A model generated the notes under the pieces. That model was given only the letters and a program-made list of their open reading frames with translations, was not told the DNA's origin and made no database searches. From NCBI GenBank assembly GCA_051294375.1, contig CM119268.1:8241008-8305007 (forward strand): a stretch of 64,000 nucleotides of DNA, read 5' to 3'. Both the position numbers and the translations under genes were made by a program. Positions 49,101 through 63,260 of this stretch are shown in pieces (position 1 is the stretch's first letter; the number at the start of each line of letters is the position of its first letter). This DNA comes from Paraspadella gotoi (taxonomy: Eukaryota > Chaetognatha).

Positions 49101-50452
49101 GAAGAATATGTTTCTTTGGTAGAAGAAAAAAAAAAGAAAATAAAACCGTGATTCGTAATGTTATTGAAAGTGTGACAGAAAAGAATGATGGAGTGTATGA
49201 TGTGCAGAAAGTTAGAAGAGGTTAAAAGGTACGTTAATGGGTAAGTTCGTGATGAGGCAGCTGGCGAAGTCATTTTAAATTTACTCAAATTTTTTTTTCA
49301 TATTTTTTCTTTGCGGAAACGATTTTTTTTTATATGAGGGGGGGGAAGTCTTTACCTTACCTTCAGACTCACCCGGAGGACGTCATTCCCTCACCCAACC
49401 CCCCCCCCACCCTTGCATTCGTCTCTCGTCGGTTCGTCGATACGAAAAATATGGAAAATACGGAGATAAAAATATCAAAATAAAAAAAAGAAAACTTAAC
49501 GACCGGAAAAATGGAAAGAAAAACTTTTTTTTCCCGCGAAAATATTTCGATAAATTTCTTCACTCTGCAGTCTGCATAAAATAATAATATTTTTTCCCTT
49601 CCGAATTNNNNNNNNNNNNNNNNNNNNNNNNAGAAAGACAAAGTTTATTTGTTTGTGTACAACGATTTTTTTATTTTTTTTTATTTTACATAGGACATGT
49701 TTCGGCTTTATGTATAAGCCTTCATAAGCTAAAAAAAATGTTAAAAATTCCGCTAGTTTCTTTTTTGTGTGTGTGTGTGCGTCTGATGGCGCCACGGGCA
49801 AATTGCGTCTTTGCCGATACAAACCCGATAATAGTTTTTTTTTCTCCAACTTCGTAATTGATTGCGAATATGAATTACGCTCTACGCAGTTAATGATTGT
49901 GAAACGACTTTCCCTAAATTTCAAGAATGAACGCTGAGCGGAAAACCGAATGGAAAGTGGTAAACGATTTTGAAATAGACTACAGATTTGTTATTTTTGG
50001 GGAGAATTTTGTCATCAACCGAAATTTCGCCATTTTTTTTTTCACACCGCCCTTCACACAAATTGCCGCTTGTTGATTAAATGAGATATATTTTGTCGGG
50101 TCAAAGTTTAATCTTGTGAGATTTTAAAACTATTTCGAATTGGATTTTCCTCAGGCAGTAGGAAATATTAAGGTCGTTGTCGAAATTGAAATTTTTTTGT
50201 CCTTCGCAGAGAATATTTACTTACATAATATGTGCGGTAGACCTTGAAAGAAAATTTAAAGTTTTTGATCTCGTTTAGTGGTACGGTAGAAAATTCTCTT
50301 CACCCATGATCATATTTTTTACAATAATCCTCATTAGAAAAAAAATTACAAGTTATGTAAACAAAAACTCATAATAATTCGTCTAGTGAAAGTACTATTT
50401 GTGTCATTAACATCGTCACTGTCTTGGAAAAAATCTAAGTTAATTGGAATCT
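46111..50452. other. Upstream intergenic DNA
   Basis: AT-rich and pyrimidine-rich sequence, the polypurine tract and one 24-N gap (49608-49631). A TATATAA word at about 48857 precedes a short ATG frame (MSKGGRKKRQ...), too short to call. Confidence 0.5.
47735..48460. repeat. (GGAAA)n-type polypurine tract
   Basis: About 700 bases of almost pure A/G on the plus strand, mixing GGAAA, AGAAA and GAAAA units. Confidence 0.95.
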
Positions 50453-50715
50453 TGTGGCGGTATATTCACACCGCCCCCCGTCCACCATCGTTCAGCCAAA
50501 TCAATTAGCTAAGAGGGGGAACACACCATCCCAGGCGTAGTGTTCCTGCGTTGGCAAAGCGAGACCGTCCTAGGGTAACTGCGCCAGTGACTGGAGGCGT
50601 CACTTAGGGTCGGAAGCCCCCAAAGCCAACAGTGAGATGCCCCATCCCAAATTCCCAATGGGCATCACAGGCAACCCGGCTGTTGCCATGATGTGATGGT
50701 TTGAGATTAAATAAC
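50453..50715 (+). mobile_element. Structured interspersed element, copy 1 (SINE-like)
   Basis: About 260 bp shared with 53134-53400. Both open with TGTGGCGGTATATTCACACC and share CGAGACCGTCCTAGGGTAAC, GGAGGCGTCACT, GGGTCGGAAG, GATGCCCCATC and GGCAACCCGGC. Hairpins are visible: GGCGGT/ACCGCC, AGTGAC/GTCACT, GATGCCC/GGGCATC and GGCAAC/GTTGCC. TGGCAAAGCGAG and GGGTCGGAAGCCC resemble Pol III A and B boxes at SINE-like spacing. No ORF. The family is unknown to me. Confidence 0.6.
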
Positions 50716-50904
50716 CTTATACTAAAAGCAAATGTTTATTTCACCATCTTCCCGTATTTTTTAACTGTTTTCTAGAATGAAAAAAAAAAGACATTTGTAA
50801 GACAAATTTTTCCAACTTATTAGCTAAACTTAGCTAATTGATTTTGTTTATTTTTGACGATAACTCAATCATTAACATTAAACGTTATGAAGAAGAAAAA
50901 CCTA

Positions 50905-51997
50905 AAAGGAATCAGTGAAAATGGAAGCAGAAAAAAAAATGAGAGAGAGAAAACAACAAAAAGCAACAAAAAGCAAGAAAAGAAAAAAAAACAAAGAAAG
51001 AATAATAAAAATATTGGGAACAGAGATGGAACCAAAACAAGTGGCGGGCGGTAGGAGGGGGGGGGAGAATATGTCGCCGAAAAAAAAAGGAGGGGAAATG
51101 TTTTGTTCTTCGCCTTCGTCGTCGACGGGAAAACCGAAAGACTCGAGGTGGAACTGGCAGCCGCCAATGATTCATGACGAGCGAAGAGGGAGGAAGGAAT
51201 GAAAAAGGGGAGAGAGGCGAGGAGCGCGGAGAGAGGGAGGAATGCCTGGAGGTGGGAAGAAGGCGAGGGTAAAGATTGAGAGGGAGAGATATTAAGTGAA
51301 GGAGGTGGATAAGGGAGAGGAAGGGGAGGAGAAAAGAAGGAAAGGAGCGAGGAGAGGATGAAGAAGACTATGAGGTGGGAGGAGAGAAAAGGGGATTTAG
51401 GGGGGGAAGTAGAAAGTTAAACCGTAAGAAAAGAAGGGAGGCGAAGGAGGAAGTGAAAGAAAGAAACTGATGGAGGATGGTAAAAAAAAGGAAAGAAAGA
51501 AAAGAAGATTTTAGAGTGTTTTGGGAAAATTAGGGTAGGAAAAAAGAATACAGAAGAAAAGAAAAGAAAGAAAAAGAATGAGGTATTAATTAGAAGAAAG
51601 GGAGGAAGAGAAAGAAATGAAGAAAAGGGAAAGAAGGTAGAAAAATTAATTTTGGGGAAAGTTAAAGGGAGATAATGAAGGGGAGAGGTTCGTCGAGAAT
51701 CGAGAGAAAAGTTGATGAAGAATCAACTCGGATGAAGAGGAGGGGGAGCAAGATGGACGAGGGGAGGAAAGAGATTAAAGAAGAAACGAAAGGAAAAACA
51801 ATAGGATTAAACAAATGTAAGTTTGTGTGTGGATAGAAAATGGGAAAGTAAGAGATGAATGATGAAATTAAAATCGTGGCGAAAATTGAGACTCGGATGA
51901 AAGTTCGATACCTGGAGGACAGGAAGATGTGAGGAATTAAAGCTTACAGACGTGAACGTTAAGTCTCAATCGGTTTTTTTTTTTTTTTTTTTTTTTT

Positions 51998-52076
<79 letters not shown>

Positions 52077-52183
52077 CCTAGGTATTTCCTACTTGGGAGA
52101 TTTCTTTGTTGGCGCCGCTAACGATTACCGTCTGGAAACAATAAGTCGCCACAAAAAAGGAAGGGAAATGATGGTGACAAAGA

Positions 52184-52254
<71 letters not shown>
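50905..52254. repeat. Purine-rich stretch with (GA)n runs
   Basis: Strong A/G bias on the plus strand, with perfect GA runs at about 52000-52074 and 52189-52254. Open frames here are Lys/Arg/Glu artefacts. Confidence 0.85.
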
Positions 52255-52258
<4 letters not shown>

Positions 52259-52551
52259 GAAACATTTAAACCAGGCGATGCCAAAAGAGGAAAACTGGAA
52301 AAGCGGGAAGGTGGAATTGAAAATGAGGAAGATAAAAGAAAGAAAACAAAAAGAAGAAAAAGAAAAAGAGGAGATAACTTTGTTTGCGGAGAATAGAAGG
52401 GAGCGGGAAAACGGGGGAGCAACCAATAAGACGACAAATTGGTGGGGGAGGTTGGGTGGGGGATGGGAGGGAAGGGGGAATCAGAATGAGATGCAACGTT
52501 TGACTCTGAGCGAAAATTGAGTTCGTGGATGAGAAGGCGTTTGATATACTG

Positions 52552-52554
<3 letters not shown>

Positions 52555-52606
<52 letters not shown>

Positions 52607-52860
52607 GATGGTGGTGAAGATGTTATATGATGATGATGATTATGATGATGATGATGATGATGATGGTGGTTGTAAGGTGAAGATGATTATGATAATGATG
52701 ATGATGATGATGTATTGATATGGTTCAATAGATTAGATGATGATATGTGCTGATGGTTCTTGTGATACAGGATTTATTGATGACTTTGATTATGATGATG
52801 ATGTAGATGATGATTATAATGATTTATATAGATAACGATTATGATGATCGATGATTAATG
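52555..52860. repeat. (GAT)n microsatellite, decaying to the right
   Basis: Perfect GAT/ATG run at first, then interrupted. Confidence 0.95.
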
Positions 52861-53133
52861 ATGGAGTATTAAAATGATCTGAAGCCTTTTCTGCATTTCA
52901 AAGGTCTTTCTTTCCTTGACTTCGCTGACATTTCCCCCCCCCCCAACAAAAAAAAACCCAAAAAATTGATTTTTCCATCTTCTTTTTCTTCCAGAACCTA
53001 ATTTTCTTCCGGACATGAGATTTGCAATTGTGACACGGAAGAAAATGTTCGATCTCTCTATCGTTCCCTCCTACTTTCTCTCCATCAATCTCAGAATTCG
53101 GTGAAATGCTTAAATATTTTTTTATGAACACAT

Positions 53134-53400
53134 TGTGGCGGTATATTCACACCGCCTCACGTCCACCATTGTTCAGCCTATACAGTATACAATTGGCTCA
53201 GAGATGAAACGCACCATCCCAAGGGTTGTGATCCTTCCACCAGTCCTAATGACAAAGCGAGACCGTCCTAGGGTAACCAATGACAGGAGGCGTCACTGAG
53301 GGTCGGAAGTCCCCCAATTCCTACAGTTAGATGCCCCATCTAACTGGGCGTCACAGGCAACCCGGCCGTTGCCGTAATGTCTTGTTTTGGCGAAATAAAT
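53134..53400 (+). mobile_element. Structured interspersed element, copy 2 (SINE-like)
   Basis: Diverged copy of 50453-50715. The hairpins persist despite changes: GATGCCC now pairs with GGGCGTC by a G-T pair, and the last loop is CCGGCC instead of CCGGCT. The copy ends near AATAAAT. Confidence 0.6.
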
Positions 53401-53719
53401 AGTGATCTTCCAGAATAATCGGGTTTTTTTTAAAATTATTGTATCAAGTGATCGTCCGACGGAAACTGCGAAATAATGGAATTAAAATTATTATTAATAA
53501 TTAATTAATAATTAATCAACATCTCGTTATATATTCTCGATTAAACGTCGTTATTAGAATAAAACTTATTCTCTCCACCTTTGTCTCGTCTCCAAGTCTC
53601 GAACGCCAGAATTTTCCGGCGACAAGACAATGCAATATTTTTCACACTTTTTTCTTAGCAAATATAATCTGACTTAAAAAAAAAAAACAAGACGGTCGAA
53701 GGAAAAAAATGAGACGAGT

Positions 53720-53782
53720 AGAGGGTATACGAACTCGGGACCTTGTTGGTTCAGTCACCGACTCCTTATGTCACTACGCATC
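53720..53782 (-). other. tRNA-like B-box fragment
   Basis: On the minus strand GGTCCCGAGTTCGTATACC resembles a T-arm/B box after an A-box-like TGCGTAGTGAC. It does not fold as a full tRNA. Confidence 0.25.
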
Positions 53783-54235
53783 GACACATCTCTGATGGAC
53801 GGACTACGCTCGACGAAAGATTAAGCATTCCTGACAATGAAACGCGGCAAAGGGGTGAGGGGGGGGATCGCTTAAAATGCGCAAAGTCGGCCGCTAATAG
53901 ACTCACCTCTCGCCCCCTGGGGAAAAACACTCGTAAATAAACGAAACTGAGAGAAAGAAAAAAAATGAAAAAGAAAAGAAAAAAAAAAAAAAAAAAAAGA
54001 AAAAAGTCGCCGCGTCGATAATTTCCCGGGTTTTTTTTTTTGGGGCGGGGTGGGAAAATGCTGCTCTGCGGCTGCGTTGTGGAGTCTCGCGCGGTAGGAG
54101 AAGTTGGTAGCGAAAGGTACGCGACTTTATCGGGTTTAATCTGTCACGTCATTGATTTTAAATATATTGTCCGAGCGCTGAGCGTCTGATTCCGTCACAA
54201 CGACGAAGACGATAAAAAAGGCATCCGGGTTTAAG

Positions 54236-54330
54236 ACGATGACGACGACGATGAAGACGACGATGACGACGACGACGACGACGACGATGACGACGACGAT
54301 GAAGAGGACGATGACGACGACGAAAAGATT
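54236..54330. repeat. (GAC)n / (GAT GAC)n microsatellite
   Basis: GACGAC runs mixed with GATGAC. A related AAC/GACAAC run lies at about 54870-54942. Confidence 0.93.
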
Positions 54331-54891
54331 TACGAGATTTACCGAGAAGTTTATATACGAGAATGTCGCCGATAACGATGGTGCAAATTACAAGAACGTT
54401 GATTGGACGATTACGATGACGACGGAAAATTACTGACGTCAGACCAAAATAGGGATGACAACGACGACGAAGATGACGATGGAAAAAGGGAAGGACGACG
54501 ATACCGAAGATTACGACGACGACGACAAAGAAGAAGAATTTTGGGTCTCTTTTGACGTAGATGACCAACGTCGCTCTAATGTCCCGAAATTTACTTTGAC
54601 GAAAACGCATTAGGGCTTTCAAAAGAGGCTCAATTTTGACAGGGAAGAAGACGATAACAAGAGAAGAAAAGAAAAAAAAGAAAAGAAAAGAAAAAAGAGA
54701 GGAGAAATGAGAGGAGAAAAGGAAAAGAGAGGAGAGAAGAGAGATAAAAAGTAGAAGGACGAAGAAAGTGGAAGAAATAGAAAAAAGATAAGAACAGAAA
54801 AGAAAAGAAAAGAAAAAAAAGAAATAAAAGAAAAGATAAGAAAAGAAAGGAAAAGAAAAAAAAGAAAAGACAACAACAACAACAACAACAA

Positions 54892-54944
<53 letters not shown>

Positions 54945-55559
54945 CGAAGATCTGGGTCACTTTCCTCTCCTTCATTTCCGACTCTTTGTTCGGTGAACGA
55001 TTTGACTCCTGGCCTCCGCCATTGTCTCGTCGGGGCATCGCCGCATCGACTATCGCGGCATCGACGAATCGACGGCATCGTATTTCCGTATTGCAGTATC
55101 GCTCGTTTTCCTTTCCCTTTATTTGTATTCTGCATTCAGAATGTTAGCGAGTATATATCAATATTATATCATTTGTTACTTTCTCGTGACTTAAATTAAT
55201 AAATTTCATTTATTTTTTTTTGGTTGGTGAGTTCATGTCGGTTTGTCGGTTCTTCCGACGGTCAGTTTGTCGGTTCGACGTCGGCCAACTTTCGGGCTTC
55301 GATTATCGATCCTCATCATCAACGTCATTCGGAGGGAAATGGGTTTTGGCGTCGATGTGAGGAAAGTTAAGAAAGAAAGAAAAAGTAAAAGAAAGGAAGA
55401 AAGAAAGAAAGAAAGAAAGAAAGAGAGAAAAGAAACGACATAGCAATAAAGCAAGCAAGCAAGCGAGCAAGCAAGCAGAAATGATGATCCTCTGTTTGAC
55501 TCCGACCATCAAATACTCAAAACAGAGCTGAGGAGTGAGAGGCGGAAAAGATAGGGTGG

Positions 55560-55599
<40 letters not shown>

Positions 55600-56549
55600 T
55601 GGATTAAAGATTCAGTATTTTTACGAATTGCAAACCTGACACCTGACGTTTTTATCGCCAAACAAACGTCATCAAATCTCGTATTCGTGTTGAGCTCGTG
55701 TCAAGCGAAACTCGTCTTACATCGTCAATTCCTTTCTATGTAGTTTCATTAAAAACAAACAATGTTTAAATACAAACAAAATACTAACTTCGTTTACTTT
55801 TTTTTTACTTTTCTTTTCTTACTTCGTTTACGACCTATTTTTAGTTGCGCCGCCAGTACTCACGGAGCAACTCTATAAGTCATTTTTCGGTCGGTCTGTC
55901 GGTCGGTTGGTTGGTCGGTCTGTCCGTCGGTATGTCTGTCTGTCGGTCTGTCCCACTTACGTTAAAAATGCATATAATTTGCTTATAGTTGGTTGCTCAT
56001 TTGTTAAGACAGAAAGAAACTTCAAATCAAAGGGACGGCTAGCGCCGCCTTCAGGATTTCCTAAAACTACAAGGAATAAAAGACGGAATTTTGATTCAGT
56101 GCATGTCATAAAAATTTATGACATGGGCAAAAAAGTTTTTTAGTCATATCATGTCATGTCATATCATATCATCAAAGGGAAGTATACGTGAAAAAAAGTT
56201 ACTGCGACGCAACACATCGGAATTTCCGTTCTTGTTTTACATTATTTCAGTCCCGTAAAGAAAAAAAAATTATAAAATGATTGCGCCCACTAGACATTAT
56301 TTATGTGAGTTTTTTTCCTTCACCGCCAGGGGGTCGAGCCTTCGCTACGCGCCATAAACGCGTTTTCGATGGAACTCGGTTCCAAGTTTCCCTGGCTGCC
56401 GAGGCTGCCCCTTTATTTGGGCAACCGATTCTTTTTTTTCTCTTTTTTTTTTCAAGGAAGGCTTATGGGTAAAATAAAAGTCGTAGAGGAAAAAAAATAA
56501 AACAAGGAAAATTAAATTGGGGCGCGAGAGAAAGAAGTAAGAAAAGAAG

Positions 56550-56832
56550 GGAGAAAGGAAGGAAGGAAGGAAGGAAGGAAGGAAGGAAGGAAGGAAGGAA
56601 GGAAGGAAGGAAGGAAGGAAGGAAGGAAGAAAGGATGGAAGAAAGGAATGAATAAATGAATGAATGAATGAATGAATGAATGAATGAATGAATGAATGAA
56701 TGAAGGAAGGAAGGAAGGAAGGAAGGAAGGAAGGAAGGAAGGAAGGAAGGAAGGAAGGAAGGAAGGAAGGAAGGAAGGAAGGAAGGAAGGAAAGAAAGGA
56801 AGGAAGGAAGGAAGGAAGGAAGGAAGGAAGGA
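56550..56832. repeat. (GGAA)n with internal (GAAT)n block
   Basis: GGAA units on both sides of a (GAAT)n block at about 56650-56702. Confidence 0.97.
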
Positions 56833-57009
56833 AGTAATTATGGAAGGAAGAATAGAAGGAAGAAAAGGAAGGAAATAAAAGAGAAAAAAAGGAAGTTGGA
56901 AAGGAAGGAAAGAAGATAAGAGGGTTTAAAGGAAGAAAGGAAGATAAAAATGAGAAAAAGTAAGTAAGGAAAAAGACCTTGAGCAATTTCTGAAAACCGG
57001 TGGCCTTAC

Positions 57010-57109
57010 AAACACTCGCTCCCAACGCAAACCCCTCCCACGACCCTACCCTCTTCGTCAACTTCCAAAGTTTCACCGTCACAGAAAATTCACATTCAAT
57101 TCGCGTCAA
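57010..57109 (-). CDS. Candidate internal exon, unknown product
   Basis: On the minus strand a segment following GTCGGTTCAG reads LTRIECEFSVTVKLWKLTKR, then VGSWEGFALGASV, and ends at a GTAAGG donor. An alternative donor AGG|GTAGGG at 57050 would give a 60-base exon with both ends in phase 0. The composition differs from the GGAA and GTT/GTC repeats on either side. The upstream side is a (GTC/GTT)n tract, a poor polypyrimidine tract, which weakens the call. It lies upstream of the FN3 gene start on the same strand, so it would belong to another gene or an untested 5' exon. Confidence 0.18.
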
Positions 57110-57285
57110 CTGAACCGACGAAGTCGCGATAGTCTCTTTGTCGTTGTTGTTGTCGTTGTCGTTGTCGTCGCAGTCATCGTCGTATTCTTTCTTTCTTTCC
57201 ACGTTACCGTCTCTTCGGTGGAAAGAGATAAGAACGTCTCTTACTCTCTTTTTCTCGCTCGAGTGCCAAATTTTGAGTCATTTTT

Positions 57286-57397
<112 letters not shown>

Positions 57398-57539
57398 ACG
57401 CTTGAGTACGCGTAAAAAAGTGATCAGGTGGCTCCAATCCGGGACCGAAATTAGTTTTTTTTTCTCTTCCACGTTTTTTCAATATTTTTTTCTTTTTAAA
57501 CAATTTTTTCTTTAAGGAGACCCAGTGATAAAATGAAAT

Positions 57540-58150
57540 CATAAGCTTATGGGTCTTTAAGGGAATTTAAATGGTGATAGTTTATTAATTTTTTTATACG
57601 GGAAAGTAATTATCTTTTATTGTAGCAGAAATAAAAATTTAATAATTAAAAAAAAATATTCATTGATCTTATCTAAATATTTATATCATTCATTATTTTA
57701 TTTTTGCAACCTAAATTTTATTCTTATAGAAATAAAAGTATTAATAATCTATATTTATTCCTAATTATAACAATTCAGAATTTAGCAAAAATATAAAACT
57801 TTTTTTATAATTATAATATTTTAAAAGGTTTTATTTTATTTAATTAATAGAATTACTTGAAAAGAAAATTTAAATAAAATCAGTCGATTCTTTAAATTTT
57901 TATTCATTTCTAAATTTTTTATTATAAACTTCTGTAATTAAAGCTAAAAAGTTTTTTAAAACTATATCTTACCCTTTTCCAGAAAAAAAATATAAAACTT
58001 AAAAAAGATTTTCTTCTTACTAAATTTTTAAGGAAAATAAGACAGCTGATCATCATTGTATTTTTTAACTACTTTCCCAAATAATTATAAAAAAATAATT
58101 TGGTCAGAACCAAGTTAATTTAAAGGATCAAATGTTATGCTTTTACCCCT
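57540..58150. repeat. AT-rich imperfect inverted repeat
   Basis: GGGAAAGTAATTAT on the left pairs with the complement of AACTACTTTCCCAAATAATT on the right, and further AT-rich words pair inward. The outer ends (CAGTGATAAAA and TTTTACCCCTCTG) may be terminal repeats, but I see no target-site duplication. Confidence 0.3.
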
Positions 58151-59189
58151 CTGGTCACTTGGTTCCCTTAACTCGTTTGGCTAATTTTTTTTTGCAATTT
58201 TTTTCTCAAATTTGTTTCTCTCATTTCGTATCGCGTTTTTATTTTTGATTCGTTTCCTCTGGGCGTCGTCTTCGTCGCTATAGTCGTCGTCGTCGTCGTC
58301 GTCGCTCAACCCTGCAAAGCCGACGGCAAAAAAAAATTAATTCGCCGTTTTATTTCTGTTTGTCCTTATTTTCTCTTTTGCAGATAAAATAAGGAGGGGA
58401 AAGAAATAATTGAGTAAACGAATAGAATAAACAAGCTGCAAGCGAATTAAAAAAAAAGAATAACACACAAAAACAAATGGTTCAAATCAAAACAAAACAA
58501 AAAGGAAAAGGGGGAATTATTGATTGTCTCGGTTGGAAGTCGTTTTGTTACAAGGGGATTTCGTGAATACGATGAGACAAATTGTCACTTTAATCAAAAT
58601 CTGATAAATAATCTGGAGAAATAAAAGCAAAGTATGACATCTTTACAACTAATTTACAATTTTACACAATCGATATTCGTGATTTGGATATTAAAACATT
58701 ATTAACATCATCATCGTCGTCGTCGTCGTGATCATCGTGGGCCAAGAGTTTTGGGCGACTGCGCCTCCAGACGGGGCGTGGCATCGACGACGGCGACGAC
58801 GGTGATTGCAGAGAGGCCTCTGGTTGCGGCGGCGCCGGCGGCGGCAGCAGCGGCGGCGGCGGCGGCGGCAGCAGCGACGAATGATGATGATACCCTCCTG
58901 CTTTCCCAGCCTCATTTTTCGCGGGTAAGAAATTGGAAAATCTGCCGGGGAATCATGATACAAAGTTGGACCGGAGGAAGTGAAGCTTTTGTCTTTTCTT
59001 TTCTTTTTTTTTTCTCTTTGTTTTTTTTTTTCAAAGTACTCCAGAAACAAACTAAAGAGGAAATTACTTGCGAGCAGGTTTTTTTTGATGCATCGTGTTC
59101 GGACCAAAAAAGAAACGCCCATTCAAAGCGGAACGTCTTAATGTAACATAAGTGATGCTCGGCAGAGGAGGTTACATAAAGAAAGTGAT

Positions 59190-59283
<94 letters not shown>

Positions 59284-59322
59284 GCCAAACCCACTTTTCC
59301 CACAGATTCGGTCAGTGTCATC
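58151..59322 (+). repeat. 1.17-kb near-identical duplication, left copy
   Basis: Starts CTGGTCACTTGGTTCCC and ends GATTCGGTCAGTGTCATC. It includes CGT and GCGGCG repeats and a (GA)n tract. The right copy at 60550-61738 differs by a few single-base indels and (GA)n length. Confidence 0.95.
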
Positions 59323-60449
59323 GGGCGAGTGATAAATATCTCCGCGATAAAAAGAAAAAAGTGAACAATTTTCTTTTGCCATAAAAAATCGTCTCATTCG
59401 ATTCTCAGCAGAATCGAGGGTTCCAAATTCTATAACCGAATTATTTTCCTTCGCTGAGAGAAAAATGTCGTCCGATGGAAATCTTCGTTTTAGTCATAGC
59501 GAATGTTGCCAGGTTAGTATTAAGTATACAAACTGGATACAAACTTTTCTGGTCACAGGAAATGTTTGTAAACTTTTTTTTTACTACACTAAGTATTGCT
59601 CGAGAAACGTAGAATATTATAAAAAAAATCCTGGCTTGAAACTACTAAAATATTAGAGACTATAATCGATGGTGATTATTGATTATTGATTATTGACTAT
59701 TTATTACGATTGACTTTCTGTAGATATCTTATGAGTTCATAAAATTTCATGTTAATGGGAGTTATAACGTTTTTAGTACAAACCGTCCAAATAATCATAC
59801 GGGATCGCACCATCGCTCACTAGGATTAGCTAGCACAATTATCATAGCGAGATACCATTCCGCTGCCCTCGAATCACACAGTGATTTCTCGCATTCCCTC
59901 GCTATTTTTTCGCTCACCCACTGTGCGCGAGATTCGTCGTCGTTGGAGATTTTAATTCAACAATTATGCAAATTCGCGTCGCGGAAACGAAAGAGCGAAA
60001 CTTTATGAATCCACTTATGCGCGGAGATTATGCGTGGCGCGGAACGAAATGTGCGGTCTCTCTCTTTCTCTCTCTCTCTCGGTCTCTCTTCTGTCTCCTC
60101 GTCTCTCTCTCTCTTTATGCATAGTGATGAAGTAAATGAAATGTTATGCATACGTTCCGGGATAAACGAGATTAATAACTAGAGAATGGGGGGGGGAGAA
60201 ATGTTTTGTATTTTTTTATGACTCATGATTGTCGGAAAAAAAAAATCAAGACTCCGTTTAGAAAAGTCCGGAATCTGGCAAAGTTTTCAGAAATGATTCT
60301 CGAAAAGTGCTATTGTAAATATTGTAAATATTGTAAATCTTTCCAGAACGAAAATATATTATATTCAGTGAAAACATATAAATAAAAGTTATTTTTGTAA
60401 ATAATGTCCCAATAGATCGAGATGTACCACGTATAAATAAAAGAAAATA
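59323..60449. other. DNA between the two 1.17-kb copies
   Basis: AT-rich with short CT tracts. A 63-codon frame at 59465-59656 has no supporting signals. It ends at the 100-N gap. Confidence 0.5.
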
Positions 60450-60549
60450 NNNNNNNNNNNNNNNNNNNNNNNNNNNNNNNNNNNNNNNNNNNNNNNNNNN
60501 NNNNNNNNNNNNNNNNNNNNNNNNNNNNNNNNNNNNNNNNNNNNNNNNN

Positions 60550-61738
<1,189 letters not shown>

Positions 61739-62157
61739 CATGGCTATACTCAGAAGCCTCGTATCAGCGCAGCGTCCGGGAGCAGCCGCGCGGCGGCCGA
61801 TCGGCTTCTCTTTGACTTCGACTTACTTCGCTCGGCTCATCTTACTTCTCTTCCTCTTCCTTCTCCCTATCTCCCGGATCCGCGCGGCTGCAAAGTCGAT
61901 CCGATCGGAGCTGTAGCGGCGAACTTACTCTTTTCTCTCTCTCTTACCCTCATCACCACCGAGGCTTTTCTCTCTGCCTCCGAGCGAATCGATTATGAGT
62001 TCGCGCGGATCCGGGAGTCTCTTTATAAAAAATGTTTGTTTTCTCTCTCAATTTTAAATTTTTATATAAAATGTTTGTTTTCTCTCTCAATTTTAAATTT
62101 TTATTGTTATATTATTATTTTAACAAGTTTGAGCAAACAATGTCGGATCTGCCTACG

Positions 62158-62250
62158 ATAATTAATTAATTAATTGATTAATTAATTAATTAATTAATAA
62201 ATTAATTAATTAATAGATTAATTAATTATTTAATTAATAGATTAATTAAA
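62158..62250. repeat. (ATTA)n repeat
   Basis: ATTAATTA units with a few substitutions. Confidence 0.95.
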
Positions 62251-62644
62251 TTTATATTCAGCTTGTCATCATCGATGTCCTTAAAATTGAGTCAGGACAG
62301 TTATTAAATGTTTTGTTTACATTTTATCAAACAACAAATATCCTCTATTATCGAGCCAGGCGGGCAAAGCCGTCCTGTCTAGATTTTTTTCGGTTTAGCT
62401 TTCGGTCTCGCTTTTTTGCAATCATGGCTTCTGAAAGTGTGATATCATAGGGAGTTGAATTTTCATATATGGCTTCTAATCATCAAGATCTTTAAAATTC
62501 TCATGTTCATATCAATATTGGTATTTGTTTATGTTTATTTACAAACAAAAACGTTTTAATTATATGTCGCTCTCTCTCTCTCTCTTTTTCTCCGTCACTG
62601 CTTCTTCTAAAAACGAGTTCCGGCTCTGCAGCGTCTGTCCAGCT

Positions 62645-62693
<49 letters not shown>

Positions 62694-62741
62694 TACAAAA
62701 AATTTTTTAGATATAATGTGGGTTCACTAATGTAAAAAACG

Positions 62742-62810
62742 ATGCCGCGAACAGGGCGCGAACCCGGGTCCTTTGGGTAGAGAATAGCTCACGCTACGTG
62801 CGGCGCCATA
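62742..62810 (-). other. tRNA-like fragment
   Basis: Minus strand: TAGCGTGAGCTA (A-box-like), then ACCCGGGTTCGCGCCC (B-box-like) at tRNA spacing. The stems do not pair fully, so probably a tRNA-derived repeat. Confidence 0.3.
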
Positions 62811-63142
62811 AGTACTGCTGATTCTTTAACGAGTAAAGGGGCTGTAGAGCTTCTCCTCTCTCTCTCTTTTAATTATTATATATTGCTCTTTCTCTTTCTC
62901 TTTTTCTCTGCAGCGGCTGTCTCTCTCTCTCTCTCTTTTTTCTCTCTCTCTCTCTGTCTCTCTGTCTCTCTGTGTGTGTCTGTCCCTATCTGTCGATCTT
63001 TTGCGTGATCGTTTGTTTTTGAAAAATTCTGATTATTTTTTTCCTTCTAAAAACTTTTTTATATTGCCATTTATTCCGCGCTTTTTTTCAATACAAAATC
63101 CCATATTTTCATCCGAGATTTTCGTGGATTTATTCTCTTTCT

Positions 63143-63178
63143 TTCTCTCTCTCTCTCTCTCTTCTCTCTCTCTTTCTT

Positions 63179-63236
<58 letters not shown>
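63143..63236. repeat. (CT)n microsatellite
   Basis: CT units with TTT interruptions. Similar tracts lie at 62647-62683 and 63585-63670. Confidence 0.95.
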
Positions 63237-63260
63237 ACTCATACACGCATTTGTTTGTTT

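Larger units (their letters stand above)
53401..57009. other. Upstream intergenic DNA
   Basis: SSRs (GAC, AAC, CT, GGAA) and AT-rich spacers. At 55880-55950 a CGGT/CTGT-rich short repeat (GGTCGGT words). No supported gene. Confidence 0.5.
61739..63260. other. DNA right of the duplication
   Basis: A 61-codon frame (61731-61916) opens MSSMAILRSLVSAQRPGAAA, basic and transit-peptide-like but with no donor or partner. A 37-bp tandem pair lies at about 62026-62100, then ATTA and CT repeats. Confidence 0.45.
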
